Shown piece after piece: positions 25,621-34,338 of a DNA stretch of 64,000 nt. Every line of letters begins with the position of its first letter. Position 1 is the first letter of the stretch. The stretch spans positions 124,001 through 188,000 of the forward strand of contig SCUE01000012.1 in the NCBI GenBank assembly GCA_004297775.1, read 5' to 3'. The notes beneath the pieces were generated by a model. That model saw only the letters and a program-made list of their open reading frames with translations. It was not told the DNA's origin and searched no databases. A program made the position numbers and the translations under genes. Origin of the DNA: Chloroflexota bacterium. GTDB lineage: Bacteria > Chloroflexota > UBA6077 > FW602-bin22.

Positions 25621-26477
25621 TGGAGACGGCTCGTGATATACCACTGGCCTTCCACGAGGCGCCACTGGTACCGCTGTTCCGTCACGGTCTTCTTGCCATC
25701 CTTCTCGGTGATTTCCACTTCGACGATCATGTCGACGGCCGACAGGCCCGGTAGCTGGCGCGGCGTCACCTTGCGGACCTCGTACCGCTCGCCCCGGTCG
25801 ACCGAGGCATCGAGCGCCGAGCGCGCCTCGGGCGCCGCGTCCGGTGCCCAGTACTGCATCGCCCTTCGAACTTCGCCTCCGCCGAGGATCTGGAAGTATT
25901 CGCGTGTCGCGCTGACGGCGTCCTCGATCGGCAATTGCAGCACCGGCGCTTTTACGGCCGGCCCACCGGCCGAGGCGGGCTTCTCCGGCGCCTGAGCGAC
26001 CGGCGTCGTCAACTGTCGCCGCGGTGGTGGCGGCGTCGGGAACGGCGTGGATGTCGGTAGCGGCGTGTTCCTGGGCGTCGGTGACGGCAACGGTGTGGCG
26101 GTTTCGGCCCACAACTTCCGCCCTTCATCCTGGATCGCCGAGGCGATCGCGACCGACGACAACTGTCCCAGGCGACCGGTCTGGCTGGCGACGAACGCGA
26201 GCGCAGCACCGGTCGCGCCGCCAATCGTGGCTGGACCGACGACGAGGATCGCGATCGCGATCGCGGCCGACGCGAGCGTCACGCCGACGACGACGCGGAA
26301 TCCTCGGCTGAGGATGACGCGCTCCCAGAAGGGGCGCGGCTTCGGCGGTGGCGGCGCGGCTGGTTCGTCGGCCCGGCCGCGCCCTCCAGCGCCACCTCGA
26401 CCGCGCGGCGGAGGCCGACGTCGAGCCACGTTAAGGTGCCCCCACCCGCGCGGGCGACCAACGGGCCATCGCTTCAA
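25617..26477 (-). CDS. single-pass membrane protein with Pro/Thr linker and exported C-terminal domain
   Basis: A 286-residue protein. The N-terminal 50 residues are Arg/Pro/Gly-rich, one membrane helix lies at about 62-85 with a second hydrophobic stretch near 86-96, then a Pro/Thr/Ser linker (TPLPSPTPRNTPLPTSTPFP). The C-terminal 110 residues look like an NTF2-type or DUF4878-like fold (DAVSATREYFQILGGGEVRR, ending YQWRLVEGQWYITSRL). The start is uncertain because the N-terminus is low complexity. It is coupled to the zinc-ribbon gene. Confidence 0.6.
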   Translation of the reverse strand: MKRWPVGRPRGWGHLNVARRRPPPRGRGGAGGRGRADEPAAPPPPKPRPFWERVILSRGFRVVVGVTLASAAIAIAILVVGPATIGGATGAALAFVASQTGRLGQLSSVAIASAIQDEGRKLWAETATPLPSPTPRNTPLPTSTPFPTPPPPRRQLTTPVAQAPEKPASAGGPAVKAPVLQLPIEDAVSATREYFQILGGGEVRRAMQYWAPDAAPEARSALDASVDRGERYEVRKVTPRQLPGLSAVDMIVEVEITEKDGKKTVTEQRYQWRLVEGQWYITSRLQ

Positions 26478-26489
26478 TCATGAGCCCGT

Positions 26490-27458
26490 TCACGGCGCCA
26501 GGCACGGCATGCCGTCCTCGTAGACAATCACGCGGTTGCGGCCGTCGCCCTTGGCGGCGTAGAGCGCGCCATCGGCCCGGCCGATCAGATCGCGCGCGGT
26601 CGTCAGTTCGTCGCCCACCGTTGCGCAGCCGATCGATGCCGAGATCGACACCGCCTCGTCGGTTCGCGACTTAAAGGGGAATGCCGTCACGGCCTGCCGA
26701 ATCCGCTCGCCGATCGTGCGCGCGCCCGGAATCGCCGTCTCCGGCAGGATCATGACGAACTCGTCACCGCCGTACCGCGCGACGACATCGGACCGACGCG
26801 CGTTCTCTTGCAGGATCGCCGCAATCTGCTTCAACGCGACATCACCCCAAAGGTGGCCGAACGCGTCGTTGTATCGCTTGAACCAATCGACATCGACCAT
26901 CACGACTGACAGCGGTCGATCGTGGCGTCGCGCCCGTTGAATCTCCTGCTCGAGCCTCTCCCAGAGGTATCCGTAGTCGAACAGGCCGGTCAACGGATCC
27001 TGAGCGACCAACTCGGTCAGCGTCTCGACGTCGATGACGTGGAACGTCTCGACCGCGATCGCCTGCGCACGATCGATCGCGTCGTCGATATTGCGGACGG
27101 CATCGATCGTATCGCGGATGTTGCCGCTCGCCTCGACGAGATGGAGGCCAACCTCCCGGCGCAACTGCCGAAAATCCCGCAAGAGATCGCCAATCGTGAA
27201 CCCCTGTTCGTGGCGCAACTCGCCGTAGTGGCGCGCCGCCTGGCTGGCCGTTCCATCGGCGTCGAACGCCTTGGCGATCGAGTGCCCTTCGAGAGCGGCC
27301 AGAATGTGGCTCAGGACCGGCCGCATGCTCGCCTTCGATCGCCGGAGGGTCAGGCCGTGACGCGTGGCGCCGCCATTGGCGATGCGCACGTGTCGCGCCC
27401 AGTGATCGAGGATTGAATCGATTCGCGGGCCGGTGGTTTCAGCGCCCGTTTTCAGCAC
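26490..27458 (-). CDS. diguanylate cyclase with RsbRD-like N-terminal domain
   Basis: A 322-residue GGDEF protein that should make cyclic di-GMP. The catalytic site is intact (RYGGDEFVMILP), preceded by DPLTGLFDYGYLWERLEQE and VVMVDVDWFKRYNDAFGHLWGD. The N-terminal 160 residues are helical (HYGELRHEQGFTIGDLLRDF) and resemble RsbRD sensor domains of stress regulators. I chose the GTG at 27458 with GGAAGG five bases upstream. No RxxD inhibitory site precedes the GGDEF motif. It has no membrane helix. A link to the flagellar genes at 54-64 kb is possible but not shown. Confidence 0.9.
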   Translation of the reverse strand: MLKTGAETTGPRIDSILDHWARHVRIANGGATRHGLTLRRSKASMRPVLSHILAALEGHSIAKAFDADGTASQAARHYGELRHEQGFTIGDLLRDFRQLRREVGLHLVEASGNIRDTIDAVRNIDDAIDRAQAIAVETFHVIDVETLTELVAQDPLTGLFDYGYLWERLEQEIQRARRHDRPLSVVMVDVDWFKRYNDAFGHLWGDVALKQIAAILQENARRSDVVARYGGDEFVMILPETAIPGARTIGERIRQAVTAFPFKSRTDEAVSISASIGCATVGDELTTARDLIGRADGALYAAKGDGRNRVIVYEDGMPCLAP

Positions 27459-27591
27459 CGCATCCTTCCGAAGGCGCCCGTTTGCGCAACACGCCGATTT
27501 TACGATCGGCGCGCGGCATGTCAACGAGGCTGTTGGCGATAAACCGTAGCCTAGTCAGGTCAGCGCGAGAGCGCCGCTAGAATCGCGCGTT

Positions 27592-28098
27592 GTGGTGATG
27601 GTGAGCCGGCGCGGCGCCCTCGGCCTGTTTCTCGTGCCGCTCTTGGCCGCTTGTGGTCCTCGACCGGAGGACGAGCCAGCGCCGGTCGTCGGTCGGCGCG
27701 CGCCAGAATTCACATTGCCCGATCTGGACGGGCGACCGGTTACCCTGCGTTCGCTTCTCGGATCGCCGCTCGTTCTGAACTTCTACGCCACGTGGTGCGG
27801 TCCCTGCCGGTTCGAACTACCAGCGTTTCAAGAGATCGCGACGCGATACGCTGACCGTGGCCTTCGATTCTTACTGATCGACCTTCAGGAGGAAGCGGCC
27901 GACGTTCGTCGATTTCTCGACGAGTTGAAAGTGTCGCTGCCGTCCGTGATCGACGAGACCGGCGAGGTCACCAAATTGTTCCGCGTGCGTGGTCTTCCGG
28001 CTACATTCTTCCTCGACCGTGGGGGAGTCATCCGGGCGGCGCAGCTCGGTGCACTCGACGAGCGGTTACTCGAAATGGCCGTTGGCAAGATTCTGTAA
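27592..28098 (+). CDS. TlpA/ResA-like thioredoxin-fold lipoprotein
   Basis: A 168-residue exported thiol-disulfide oxidoreductase. The N-terminus is a lipoprotein signal (RRGALGLFLVPLLAAC, lipobox LAAC), followed by a TlpA domain with FYATWCGPCRFELP (CxxC) and the cis-Pro region RGLPATFFLDRGG. Such proteins reduce cytochrome or other periplasmic/extracellular thiols. The start may be the GTG at 27592 or the ATG at 27598. It is 21 bases before the molybdenum hydroxylase genes and may be co-transcribed. Confidence 0.9.
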   Translation: MVMVSRRGALGLFLVPLLAACGPRPEDEPAPVVGRRAPEFTLPDLDGRPVTLRSLLGSPLVLNFYATWCGPCRFELPAFQEIATRYADRGLRFLLIDLQEEAADVRRFLDELKVSLPSVIDETGEVTKLFRVRGLPATFFLDRGGVIRAAQLGALDERLLEMAVGKIL

Positions 28099-28119
28099 GC
28101 GTGGTTGGAGGGTTGTTCT

Positions 28120-28992
28120 TTGAGGCGATTTGATTACTCGGCGCCAATGAGTCTGCGCGAGGCCGGCGAAATTCTCGCAGCCGCGCCGGATTCGCGGCCG
28201 CTCGCGGGCGGCACCGACTTGCTGATCCAGATGAAGGAGCGAGGACGGCGCGTGCCGCGCGTCGTCGCGCTTCGCCGGATTCCTGAGTTGCGCGCGCTGA
28301 CTGCGAATGGCTCGCTCGACATCGGCGCGATGGTGACGTGCGGCGAAGTTGCCTGGTCGAAGGCGGTCCATTCCGGCTGGCCGATCCTGACCGACAGCGC
28401 CGATCTGGTCGGATCAATCCAGGTCCGCAATCGCGCGACGATCGCTGGAAACCTCTGCAACGCCGCGCCGTCGGCGGACGTATCGCCGTCTCTCATCGCG
28501 CTGGGCGCGACGGCCCATATCGTCGGCCCGTTCGGCGAGCGATCGGTGCCGCTCGACCAGTTCTTCCGCGGTCCCGGCCAAACGGTGCTCGCCAAAGGCG
28601 AGATCCTGGCGCGCATTTCGGCGGCGCGTCCCGGCGCCGGTACCGGCGGTGCATACGTGCGCCATGTGCCGCGCCGTGAGATGGACATCGCGGTCGTCGG
28701 CGTGGCCGTGCAATTGAAGCTGGCCAGCGACGGCCGTACGGTGCAAGATGCCCGGGTTGTCCTGTCGGCGGTCGCGCCGACGCCGATTCGATCGGCCGTC
28801 GCCGAGAAGGCGCTCATTGGCTCAGCCCTCGGCGCCGAGGCGCTCGCGCGTGCCGGCGATGGCGCCGCGGCGGACGCGCGTCCGATCAGCGACGTGCGAT
28901 CATCGGCCGATTACCGGCGCGAACTACTCAAGGTGTACACCCGTCGCGTTGCCCAACTTGCCTACGAGCGTGCGCGCTCGAACGCTGGCTAG
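28120..28992 (+). CDS. molybdenum hydroxylase FAD-binding subunit (CoxM-like)
   Basis: A 290-residue subunit that carries FAD and passes electrons from the iron-sulfur subunit. It has the FAD-binding RPLAGGTDLLIQMK and the QVRNRATIAGNLCNAAPSAD signature, and ends with a CO-dehydrogenase flavoprotein C-terminal domain. The TTG at 28120 has GGAGGG seven bases upstream and gives the usual MRRFDY start. First gene of an M-S-L operon. Confidence 0.94.
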   Translation: MRRFDYSAPMSLREAGEILAAAPDSRPLAGGTDLLIQMKERGRRVPRVVALRRIPELRALTANGSLDIGAMVTCGEVAWSKAVHSGWPILTDSADLVGSIQVRNRATIAGNLCNAAPSADVSPSLIALGATAHIVGPFGERSVPLDQFFRGPGQTVLAKGEILARISAARPGAGTGGAYVRHVPRREMDIAVVGVAVQLKLASDGRTVQDARVVLSAVAPTPIRSAVAEKALIGSALGAEALARAGDGAAADARPISDVRSSADYRRELLKVYTRRVAQLAYERARSNAG

Positions 28993-29002
28993 GAGAGAAC
29001 GA

Positions 29003-29536
29003 GTGCCAACTCATCACATCGAACTGCGCGTCAACGGTCGGCCAGTCGCCGCCGATGTCGAACCGGCCAAGCTGCTCCTGGACTTCGTGCGCGAGGAGCT
29101 CGGGCTCACGGGCACCAAGGAAGGATGCGGCACCGGCGATTGCGGCGCGTGCACGGTCCACATTGACGGCCAGCCAATGCACTCGTGCCTGACGCTGGCG
29201 GTCGAGGCCGAGGGCTCCTCGGTTACGACGATCGAGGGGATTAGTTCTGGCGGCGTCTTGAGCCCGATACAGGCCGCGCTCGTCGAGTACGGCGGGTCCC
29301 AGTGCGGCTTTTGCATTCCTGGCATCGTGATGATGGCGACCGCATACCTGCGCGATCATCCGAACCCGACCGAGGACGACCTTCGGATGGGCATTGCCGG
29401 AAACCTCTGCCGCTGCACAGGCTATGACAAGATCGTCAAGTCCCTGTACGCGGTGATTGACAAGAAGGAACTCGCGCTGACGAAGCCGGGTGCGCTGACA
29501 TCAATTCCGTTGCCGCCCGAACCAGAGGGCGAGTAG
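29003..29536 (+). CDS. molybdenum hydroxylase 2Fe-2S subunit (CoxS-like)
   Basis: A 177-residue electron-transfer subunit. The plant-type 2Fe-2S site is CGTGDCGACTV plus a later Cys (HSCL), and the second 2Fe-2S site is QCGFCIPG with LCRCTGYDKI. The GTG at 29003 follows an AGGAG box ten bases after the flavoprotein gene. The C-terminal 20 residues are a proline-rich tail. Confidence 0.95.
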   Translation: MPTHHIELRVNGRPVAADVEPAKLLLDFVREELGLTGTKEGCGTGDCGACTVHIDGQPMHSCLTLAVEAEGSSVTTIEGISSGGVLSPIQAALVEYGGSQCGFCIPGIVMMATAYLRDHPNPTEDDLRMGIAGNLCRCTGYDKIVKSLYAVIDKKELALTKPGALTSIPLPPEPEGE

Positions 29537-29560
29537 TCAGAGTCAGGGGAGGAGAAGAAC

Positions 29561-31855
29561 GTGTCTGAAGTACTCGACCGTCCATCGGTCCGCGGCGCTA
29601 CCAAGTACGCGGTCATTGGCAAGTCCTTGCCTCGCGTCGACGGCCCCGAGAAGGTGACCGGCTCGGCCAAGTTCGTGGCCGACTTCAGCCTGCCGGGCAT
29701 GCTGATTGCGAGGGCGCTGCGAAGCCCGCACGCGCACGCGCGCATCAAGCGTCTCGACGTGTCCAAGGCCGAGGCGTATCCGGGCGTCGTGGCCGTGCTA
29801 ACGGCCGCTGATATCGCGGACGTGGAATGCGAGCCGACGTCGCGCAGCCAGAACGTCGTGGCGAAGACGCAGGTGCTCTTTGCCGGACAGCCGGTCGCGG
29901 CTGTCGCGGCGACGACGCGCGAGATCTCCGATGAGGCGCTGGCGCTAATCGACGTCGAGTACGACGTACTCCCGCCGCTGCTCGATCCACTCGAATCGAT
30001 CAAGAAGGGCTCGTTCACGATCGTCCACGAAGGCTCGGAGGCCGGCGTTCATATCGATCGGTCCGAGGAGAAAATCCACGCCGGCGGCGCGGGCGCTCTG
30101 GCCGAAGAAGACGAGACCACCGAGGTCAATAACGTCTCGTCGCAGGTCCACTTCAAGCGCGGCGATATCGAAAAGGGCTTCAAGGAGGCCGACGCGGTCG
30201 TCGAGGGTCAGTGGATCAGCAACTCGGTCCATCAGTCGTACATGGAGCCGAATGGCACCCTGGCGGCGTGGGACGCGGCCGGGAACCTGACGATCTGGAC
30301 GTCGACCCAGGGCCAGTTCCACATTCGCGATTCGATGGCGCGGATGCTACACATCCCGATCTCGAAGGTCCGCGTGATCAGCTCCGAGGTCGGCGGTGGA
30401 TTCGGCGCCAAGTTCGGCGCGCTGGCTCCGCTGGCTGTCCTGTTGGCGCGCAAGGCCGGTCGACCGGTCAAGCACATCCTGACCCGGTCCGAGGAGATGG
30501 TTGGCGCGACGCCGGCGCCGTACACGGTGACGGAAGTCAAGCTCGGCGCAACGCGCGATGGCCGAATCACGGCGATGAAGGCGCGTGTCGTGATGGACAC
30601 CGGCTCCTTCCCCGGTGCGCCGATGTCAATCGGGACGATCCTGTTGGCTGGTTCCTACGACATCGAGAACTTCGAGCTCGATGGCTACGAGGTCCTGACG
30701 AACAAGGCGAGCGTCGGCGCCTACCGCGCGCCCGGTGCGCCGAACGTCGCTTTCGGTGTCGAAGGCGCGGTCGACATGCTGGCTGAGAAAATCGGGATGT
30801 CGCCGCTCGAGTTTCGCCTGAAGAACGTCATCGAGGAAGGCGACAAGTGGCCGAACGGCAACGCGCTTCCGGCCGTTGGCGCACGACAGGTTCTCGAAGC
30901 GCTGAAGGCGCATCCGATTTCGAGTCAGAAGCTCGGACCGAACGAGGGTCGCGGCTACGCGATCGGCGGTTGGCCGGGTGGCGCTGGCGCGGCGAGCGCT
31001 TACTGCCGATCCAATCCCGACGGTACGTTCCAGATCATCACCGGCACGAACAACCTGACCGGATCGCTGACAGCGCTGGCGCAGATCGCAGCCGAGGAGC
31101 TCGGAGTCCCGCTTTCGCTGGTGACGATCGTGACGGCCGACACGAGCGACGCACCACCATCGCCGGCGTCGGGCGGCAGCCAGATCACCTACACGATGGG
31201 CCACGCCGTCTCGTTGGCGGCGAAGGACTGTCGTGAGCAGATGCTCGATCTGGCCGCCCGCCGTTTCGGCGTCGATCGCGCCAAGGTCGCGATCGTCGAC
31301 GGCGTCATTCGAGGACCGGATGGCAAGACTGTTACGTATCGTCGTCTATCCGACGAGGCGAACCAGGGACCGGGTCCGATCGTCGGGCACGGTGCGCACC
31401 GACCGGGGCGACCGTTCCCAGGCTTCGCGGCGACCGGCGCGATCGTACACGTCGATCCCGACACCGGGCAGACGACCCTGAAACGGGTCGTGACGGCACA
31501 AGATGTCGGCGTCGCGATCAATCCGATGGCGGTAGAAGGTCAAATTCAAGGTGGCACGGTGCAGGGGCTGGGAATGGCCCTGACGGAGGAGATCATCTAC
31601 AACCAGGACGGGCGCGTCGCGAATCCCGGCCTGCTCGACTATCGAATCCTGACGTGTGCCGATGTCCCGGAGATTGAGGCTATCCTCGTGAACGTGCCGG
31701 CCGAGGCTGGACCGTACGGCGCCCGAATCGTCGGCGAGCCGCCGATCGTGCCACCGGGCGCGGCGCTTGGGAACGCGATCTCGAATGCGATCGGCAAGCG
31801 CATCTATGTCTTCCCGGCAACGCCCGAGCGCGTTTTCCTGGCGAGCCATTCGTAG
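29561..31855 (+). CDS. molybdenum hydroxylase catalytic subunit (xanthine dehydrogenase/aldehyde oxidase family)
   Basis: A 764-residue molybdopterin-binding subunit that hydroxylates a carbon or aldehyde with water-derived oxygen. It has VGGGFGAKFG (molybdopterin contact), the active-site loop AYRAPGAPNVAF and the C-terminal GEPPIVPPGAALGNAI, whose Glu is the catalytic base. The loop is neither AYXCSFR (form I CO dehydrogenase) nor AYRGAGR (form II), so CO oxidation is unlikely and the substrate is open. The GTG start has GGGGAGGAG upstream. An insertion near residues 165-200 (EEKIHAGGAGALAEEDETTE) is unusual. No dedicated maturation genes follow. Confidence 0.93.
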   Translation: MSEVLDRPSVRGATKYAVIGKSLPRVDGPEKVTGSAKFVADFSLPGMLIARALRSPHAHARIKRLDVSKAEAYPGVVAVLTAADIADVECEPTSRSQNVVAKTQVLFAGQPVAAVAATTREISDEALALIDVEYDVLPPLLDPLESIKKGSFTIVHEGSEAGVHIDRSEEKIHAGGAGALAEEDETTEVNNVSSQVHFKRGDIEKGFKEADAVVEGQWISNSVHQSYMEPNGTLAAWDAAGNLTIWTSTQGQFHIRDSMARMLHIPISKVRVISSEVGGGFGAKFGALAPLAVLLARKAGRPVKHILTRSEEMVGATPAPYTVTEVKLGATRDGRITAMKARVVMDTGSFPGAPMSIGTILLAGSYDIENFELDGYEVLTNKASVGAYRAPGAPNVAFGVEGAVDMLAEKIGMSPLEFRLKNVIEEGDKWPNGNALPAVGARQVLEALKAHPISSQKLGPNEGRGYAIGGWPGGAGAASAYCRSNPDGTFQIITGTNNLTGSLTALAQIAAEELGVPLSLVTIVTADTSDAPPSPASGGSQITYTMGHAVSLAAKDCREQMLDLAARRFGVDRAKVAIVDGVIRGPDGKTVTYRRLSDEANQGPGPIVGHGAHRPGRPFPGFAATGAIVHVDPDTGQTTLKRVVTAQDVGVAINPMAVEGQIQGGTVQGLGMALTEEIIYNQDGRVANPGLLDYRILTCADVPEIEAILVNVPAEAGPYGARIVGEPPIVPPGAALGNAISNAIGKRIYVFPATPERVFLASHS

Positions 31856-31885
31856 GGTCATACGCCGACGAGCGTGATTGGCGGG

Positions 31886-32509
31886 CTAGTGCGGAGCGAC
31901 GAGTTCCGGCGCTAGTTCGCCGATCACATCCTGATACGCGACCGCGATTGACTTGCCGTTCGCAATCGTCAGCCGGGTGACGGAACACTTCTTCGGGTAG
32001 AAGTCGCCTCGTATCGACTCGAGTGTGAGCGGCAGACCACGTGCCCCCGCGTGCGCAATCACGACCGGATCGCCGTGGCTGACGCAGCAGATCGTCTCCC
32101 CGACGTGCCGCCTCCCGACCACGTTCAGGAACTGAGCCACGCGATTCCAGACGTCCCCGATCGTCTCGTCGTCGCTCGAGTGGGGTGGTTCGTAAAGATT
32201 GATGCGTGGTGGTAACTGTTCGGGGAGCGCGCCCATCCAGCCGGTCCGTACCTCGATCAGCGGACGCGCGCGCCGAATCGGCACAGCGGGATGACGCCTC
32301 GCAAGGATCGCGGCAGTCTGCCGAGCCCGAAGCATTGGGCTCGTGTAGAAGATCGTGATCGGCTCGGCCGCCAGGCGGTCGGCCAGGAACTCAGCCTGGC
32401 AGTTCCCGAGCTCGCTGAGGGGGAATCGCGGCAGCCGCCCATAGAACATGAGGCGTGGATTCTCCACGTCGGCATGGCGCACGAGCAGGACCGTTGTCGT
32501 CTCGATCAT
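31886..32509 (-). CDS. histidine phosphatase family protein
   Basis: A 207-residue phosphatase or mutase-like enzyme. The phospho-His motif is LLVRHADVENP (RHG-like with Ala for Gly), then FYTSPMLRARQTA and the second catalytic His in CCVSHGDPVVIAH. It is reminiscent of phosphoglycerate-mutase-like phosphatases such as CobC and MSMEG-type proteins. The ATG at 32509 abuts the 3' end of the tRNA-Leu gene, so both may be read as one transcript. Substrate unknown. Confidence 0.88.
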   Translation of the reverse strand: MIETTTVLLVRHADVENPRLMFYGRLPRFPLSELGNCQAEFLADRLAAEPITIFYTSPMLRARQTAAILARRHPAVPIRRARPLIEVRTGWMGALPEQLPPRINLYEPPHSSDDETIGDVWNRVAQFLNVVGRRHVGETICCVSHGDPVVIAHAGARGLPLTLESIRGDFYPKKCSVTRLTIANGKSIAVAYQDVIGELAPELVAPH

Positions 32510-32595
32510 TGGTGCGCGAGAAGGGAGTCGAACCCCCACGCCCTTACGGGCATCAGATCCTAAGTCTGATGCGTCTGCCATTCCGCCACTCGCGC
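32510..32595 (-). tRNA. tRNA-Leu (anticodon TAG)
   Basis: An 86-base class II tRNA on the minus strand. It has acceptor GCGCGAG/CTCGCGC, a D arm with GAATGGCAGA, the anticodon arm TCAGA-CTTAGGA-TCTGA (TAG at 32560-32562), a long variable arm, the T loop TTCGACT and an encoded CCA. The next gene begins at the base after CCA. Confidence 0.95.
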
Positions 32596-32607
32596 GCGAA
32601 TTCGATG

Positions 32608-33351
32608 CTATCGAATCCACGGATCGGGTCGCCAACCTCGTTGCTCCCAGTAGCCGAGGTGACGCCCACGCGCGGGCTCGATGCGGTCCAGCCACTTGAC
32701 GCTCTTGTACCCGAACATCGAGGGCACGACCAGGCGCAGCGGAAAGCCGTGTTGCTCCTTGAGCGGTTCACCGTTGGCCCGGAAGGCGACCATCGTATCG
32801 GGAAGGCGCGCCTGCTCGATCGTCAGGCTGTCGGAGTAGACGTTCGGGAAGGTGAAGAAGTTTACGTGGGTCGCCTCCGGCGACATCTCAGCGCGATCGA
32901 GAAGCGTCGAGAGGAGGATTCCCTCCCAGCGGATGTCGTAGAAGCCCCAACCCTCGACACAGTGCAGGTCCGAAAATTGCTCGTGACGTGGAAGCCGCGG
33001 CAGGTCGTCGTACCCGAACGCCTCCGGTCGGCCAACGAGACCCCCGATCGACAGCCGCCAGAGCGCCATGTCCACGCGCGTATCGCGCTCGACGGTGTTG
33101 ACGCGCCAGCGGCGAATGAGCGATTGCGGTGGCACGAAGATTGGATTGGGGATCGGAAAACTGGATTCGGCCGGCTCGAGCGCCGCGGCTGGCGGGTTGC
33201 GCATCTTCTCGGCGATCGCCGATTCGTCCTGCGTGGCGTCGGAGGAACGTTCCGTCGTTGGCGACGATGCGGGTTCGCAGGCGGTCAGCAGGCCGACCAC
33301 GGCAAGCGACGCCGAGGACAGAAATCGGCGCCGCGATCTTCGGTTGGACAC
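32608..33351 (-). CDS. Tat-exported sulfite-oxidase/YedY-like molybdopterin lipoprotein
   Basis: A 247-residue molybdopterin oxidoreductase catalytic subunit. The N-terminus combines a twin-arginine motif (SNRRSRRRFLSSASL) with a lipobox (LLTAC), so it should be exported folded and then lipidated. The core has the Mo-ligand Cys in DLHCVEGW, FFTFPNVYSDSL and HGFPLRLVVPSMFGYKSVKW, as in MsrP/YedY. Family members reduce oxidised methionine or oxidise sulfite; no MsrQ-like membrane partner is adjacent. It shares the molybdenum cofactor need of the 28-32 kb operon. Confidence 0.9.
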   Translation of the reverse strand: MSNRRSRRRFLSSASLAVVGLLTACEPASSPTTERSSDATQDESAIAEKMRNPPAAALEPAESSFPIPNPIFVPPQSLIRRWRVNTVERDTRVDMALWRLSIGGLVGRPEAFGYDDLPRLPRHEQFSDLHCVEGWGFYDIRWEGILLSTLLDRAEMSPEATHVNFFTFPNVYSDSLTIEQARLPDTMVAFRANGEPLKEQHGFPLRLVVPSMFGYKSVKWLDRIEPARGRHLGYWEQRGWRPDPWIR

Positions 33352-33414
33352 GCCTGGAATGCTACCGATCGCGCACCGTGCCTACAATCTCGGGATAGAG
33401 GACATGGCTGACCG

Positions 33415-34251
33415 ATGATTCACGCCGCCGCGGAAGCGCGTCTTCGGTGCAGCGATCACCCTCACCGTCGTGCCACGCGCCGGTGCGCGCGGTGTCATCG
33501 TCCGATGTGCGAAGAGTGCGCGGTCAAGCTCGACGTCGATGGATTGTGCGAACCGTGCGCGTCCGAGCTGGCCGAACTCGATCGAATCCAGAACGTCCCC
33601 GCACGCGAGCGAATCCGACGGTTCGGTCTTTCGGTCCGCTCGGCGTTCCTGTTCGTCGCGATCCTGATCGCCGTGGCGACGCCAATCGCCCTGTCGATGC
33701 GATCCCTCGTCGATTCGCCGCTGACGCCCGAGGAATTCGCGCGTTTCCGCTACGCGGCGGCCGGGACGTTCGAGACGCCTGATGGCGTGAACGCGCTGTC
33801 CACCGTGCTCGGCGCATCGGTTTACTGGGCCAGCGCTCAAGAGCCCGGTCACGAGGCGAAGCGGCTGATCGACGAGTATGCCGGCGACGGATACGGCGGG
33901 TTTCGCGCTCCGGCGACATCTCTACCGGTCGACGTGTTCGCCGAGACCGGGCAACCCACCAAGATCGACAAGGTGATCGTCCGGCAGCAGCCGGGCGAGG
34001 CGCTGGCGGATTACGCGCGCGTCATCGACGTGTACGCGGCGACCGCCTCGTCAGACGGTCCGTGGCAGTTCATCGGTCGCTTCGAACTGACACAGACGCT
34101 CGAACCCCAGAAGTTCGAGCTCGACCAACTGCGCGACGCTCGATGGTTGCTCGTTCGTTTCGTCGCGAACCACGGCGGCGACCACGTGACGCTCGGCGAG
34201 TTCAGCGCCTTCGTCCCCTCGCGCGGACCGCTTGGCCAGATGAAGCCGTAG
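33415..34251 (+). CDS. membrane protein with N-terminal zinc finger
   Basis: A 278-residue protein. Residues 10-50 form a B-box-like cytosolic zinc site (CSDHPHRRATRRCARCHRPM, CEECAV, CEPCA). A membrane helix lies at about 75-96. The exported part of about 180 residues is beta-rich (KIDKVIVRQQPGEALADYAR, then WLLVRFVANHGGDHVTLGEF), like discoidin-type domains. Function unknown. It diverges from the molybdopterin lipoprotein gene. Confidence 0.65.
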   Translation: MIHAAAEARLRCSDHPHRRATRRCARCHRPMCEECAVKLDVDGLCEPCASELAELDRIQNVPARERIRRFGLSVRSAFLFVAILIAVATPIALSMRSLVDSPLTPEEFARFRYAAAGTFETPDGVNALSTVLGASVYWASAQEPGHEAKRLIDEYAGDGYGGFRAPATSLPVDVFAETGQPTKIDKVIVRQQPGEALADYARVIDVYAATASSDGPWQFIGRFELTQTLEPQKFELDQLRDARWLLVRFVANHGGDHVTLGEFSAFVPSRGPLGQMKP

Positions 34252-34338
34252 GGCCGGCTCGCTTGCGCCCGCGACGAACGATCGATGCGGCGCGAATGGG
34301 CTGAAGCGCCATCGCGGGCGTGATGAGTGCGCCGGCCG

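Noticed and set aside
28120..31855. Aerobic CO dehydrogenase (coxMSL)
   Set aside because: The active-site loop AYRAPGAPN does not match form I or form II CO dehydrogenase, and no cox accessory genes are adjacent.
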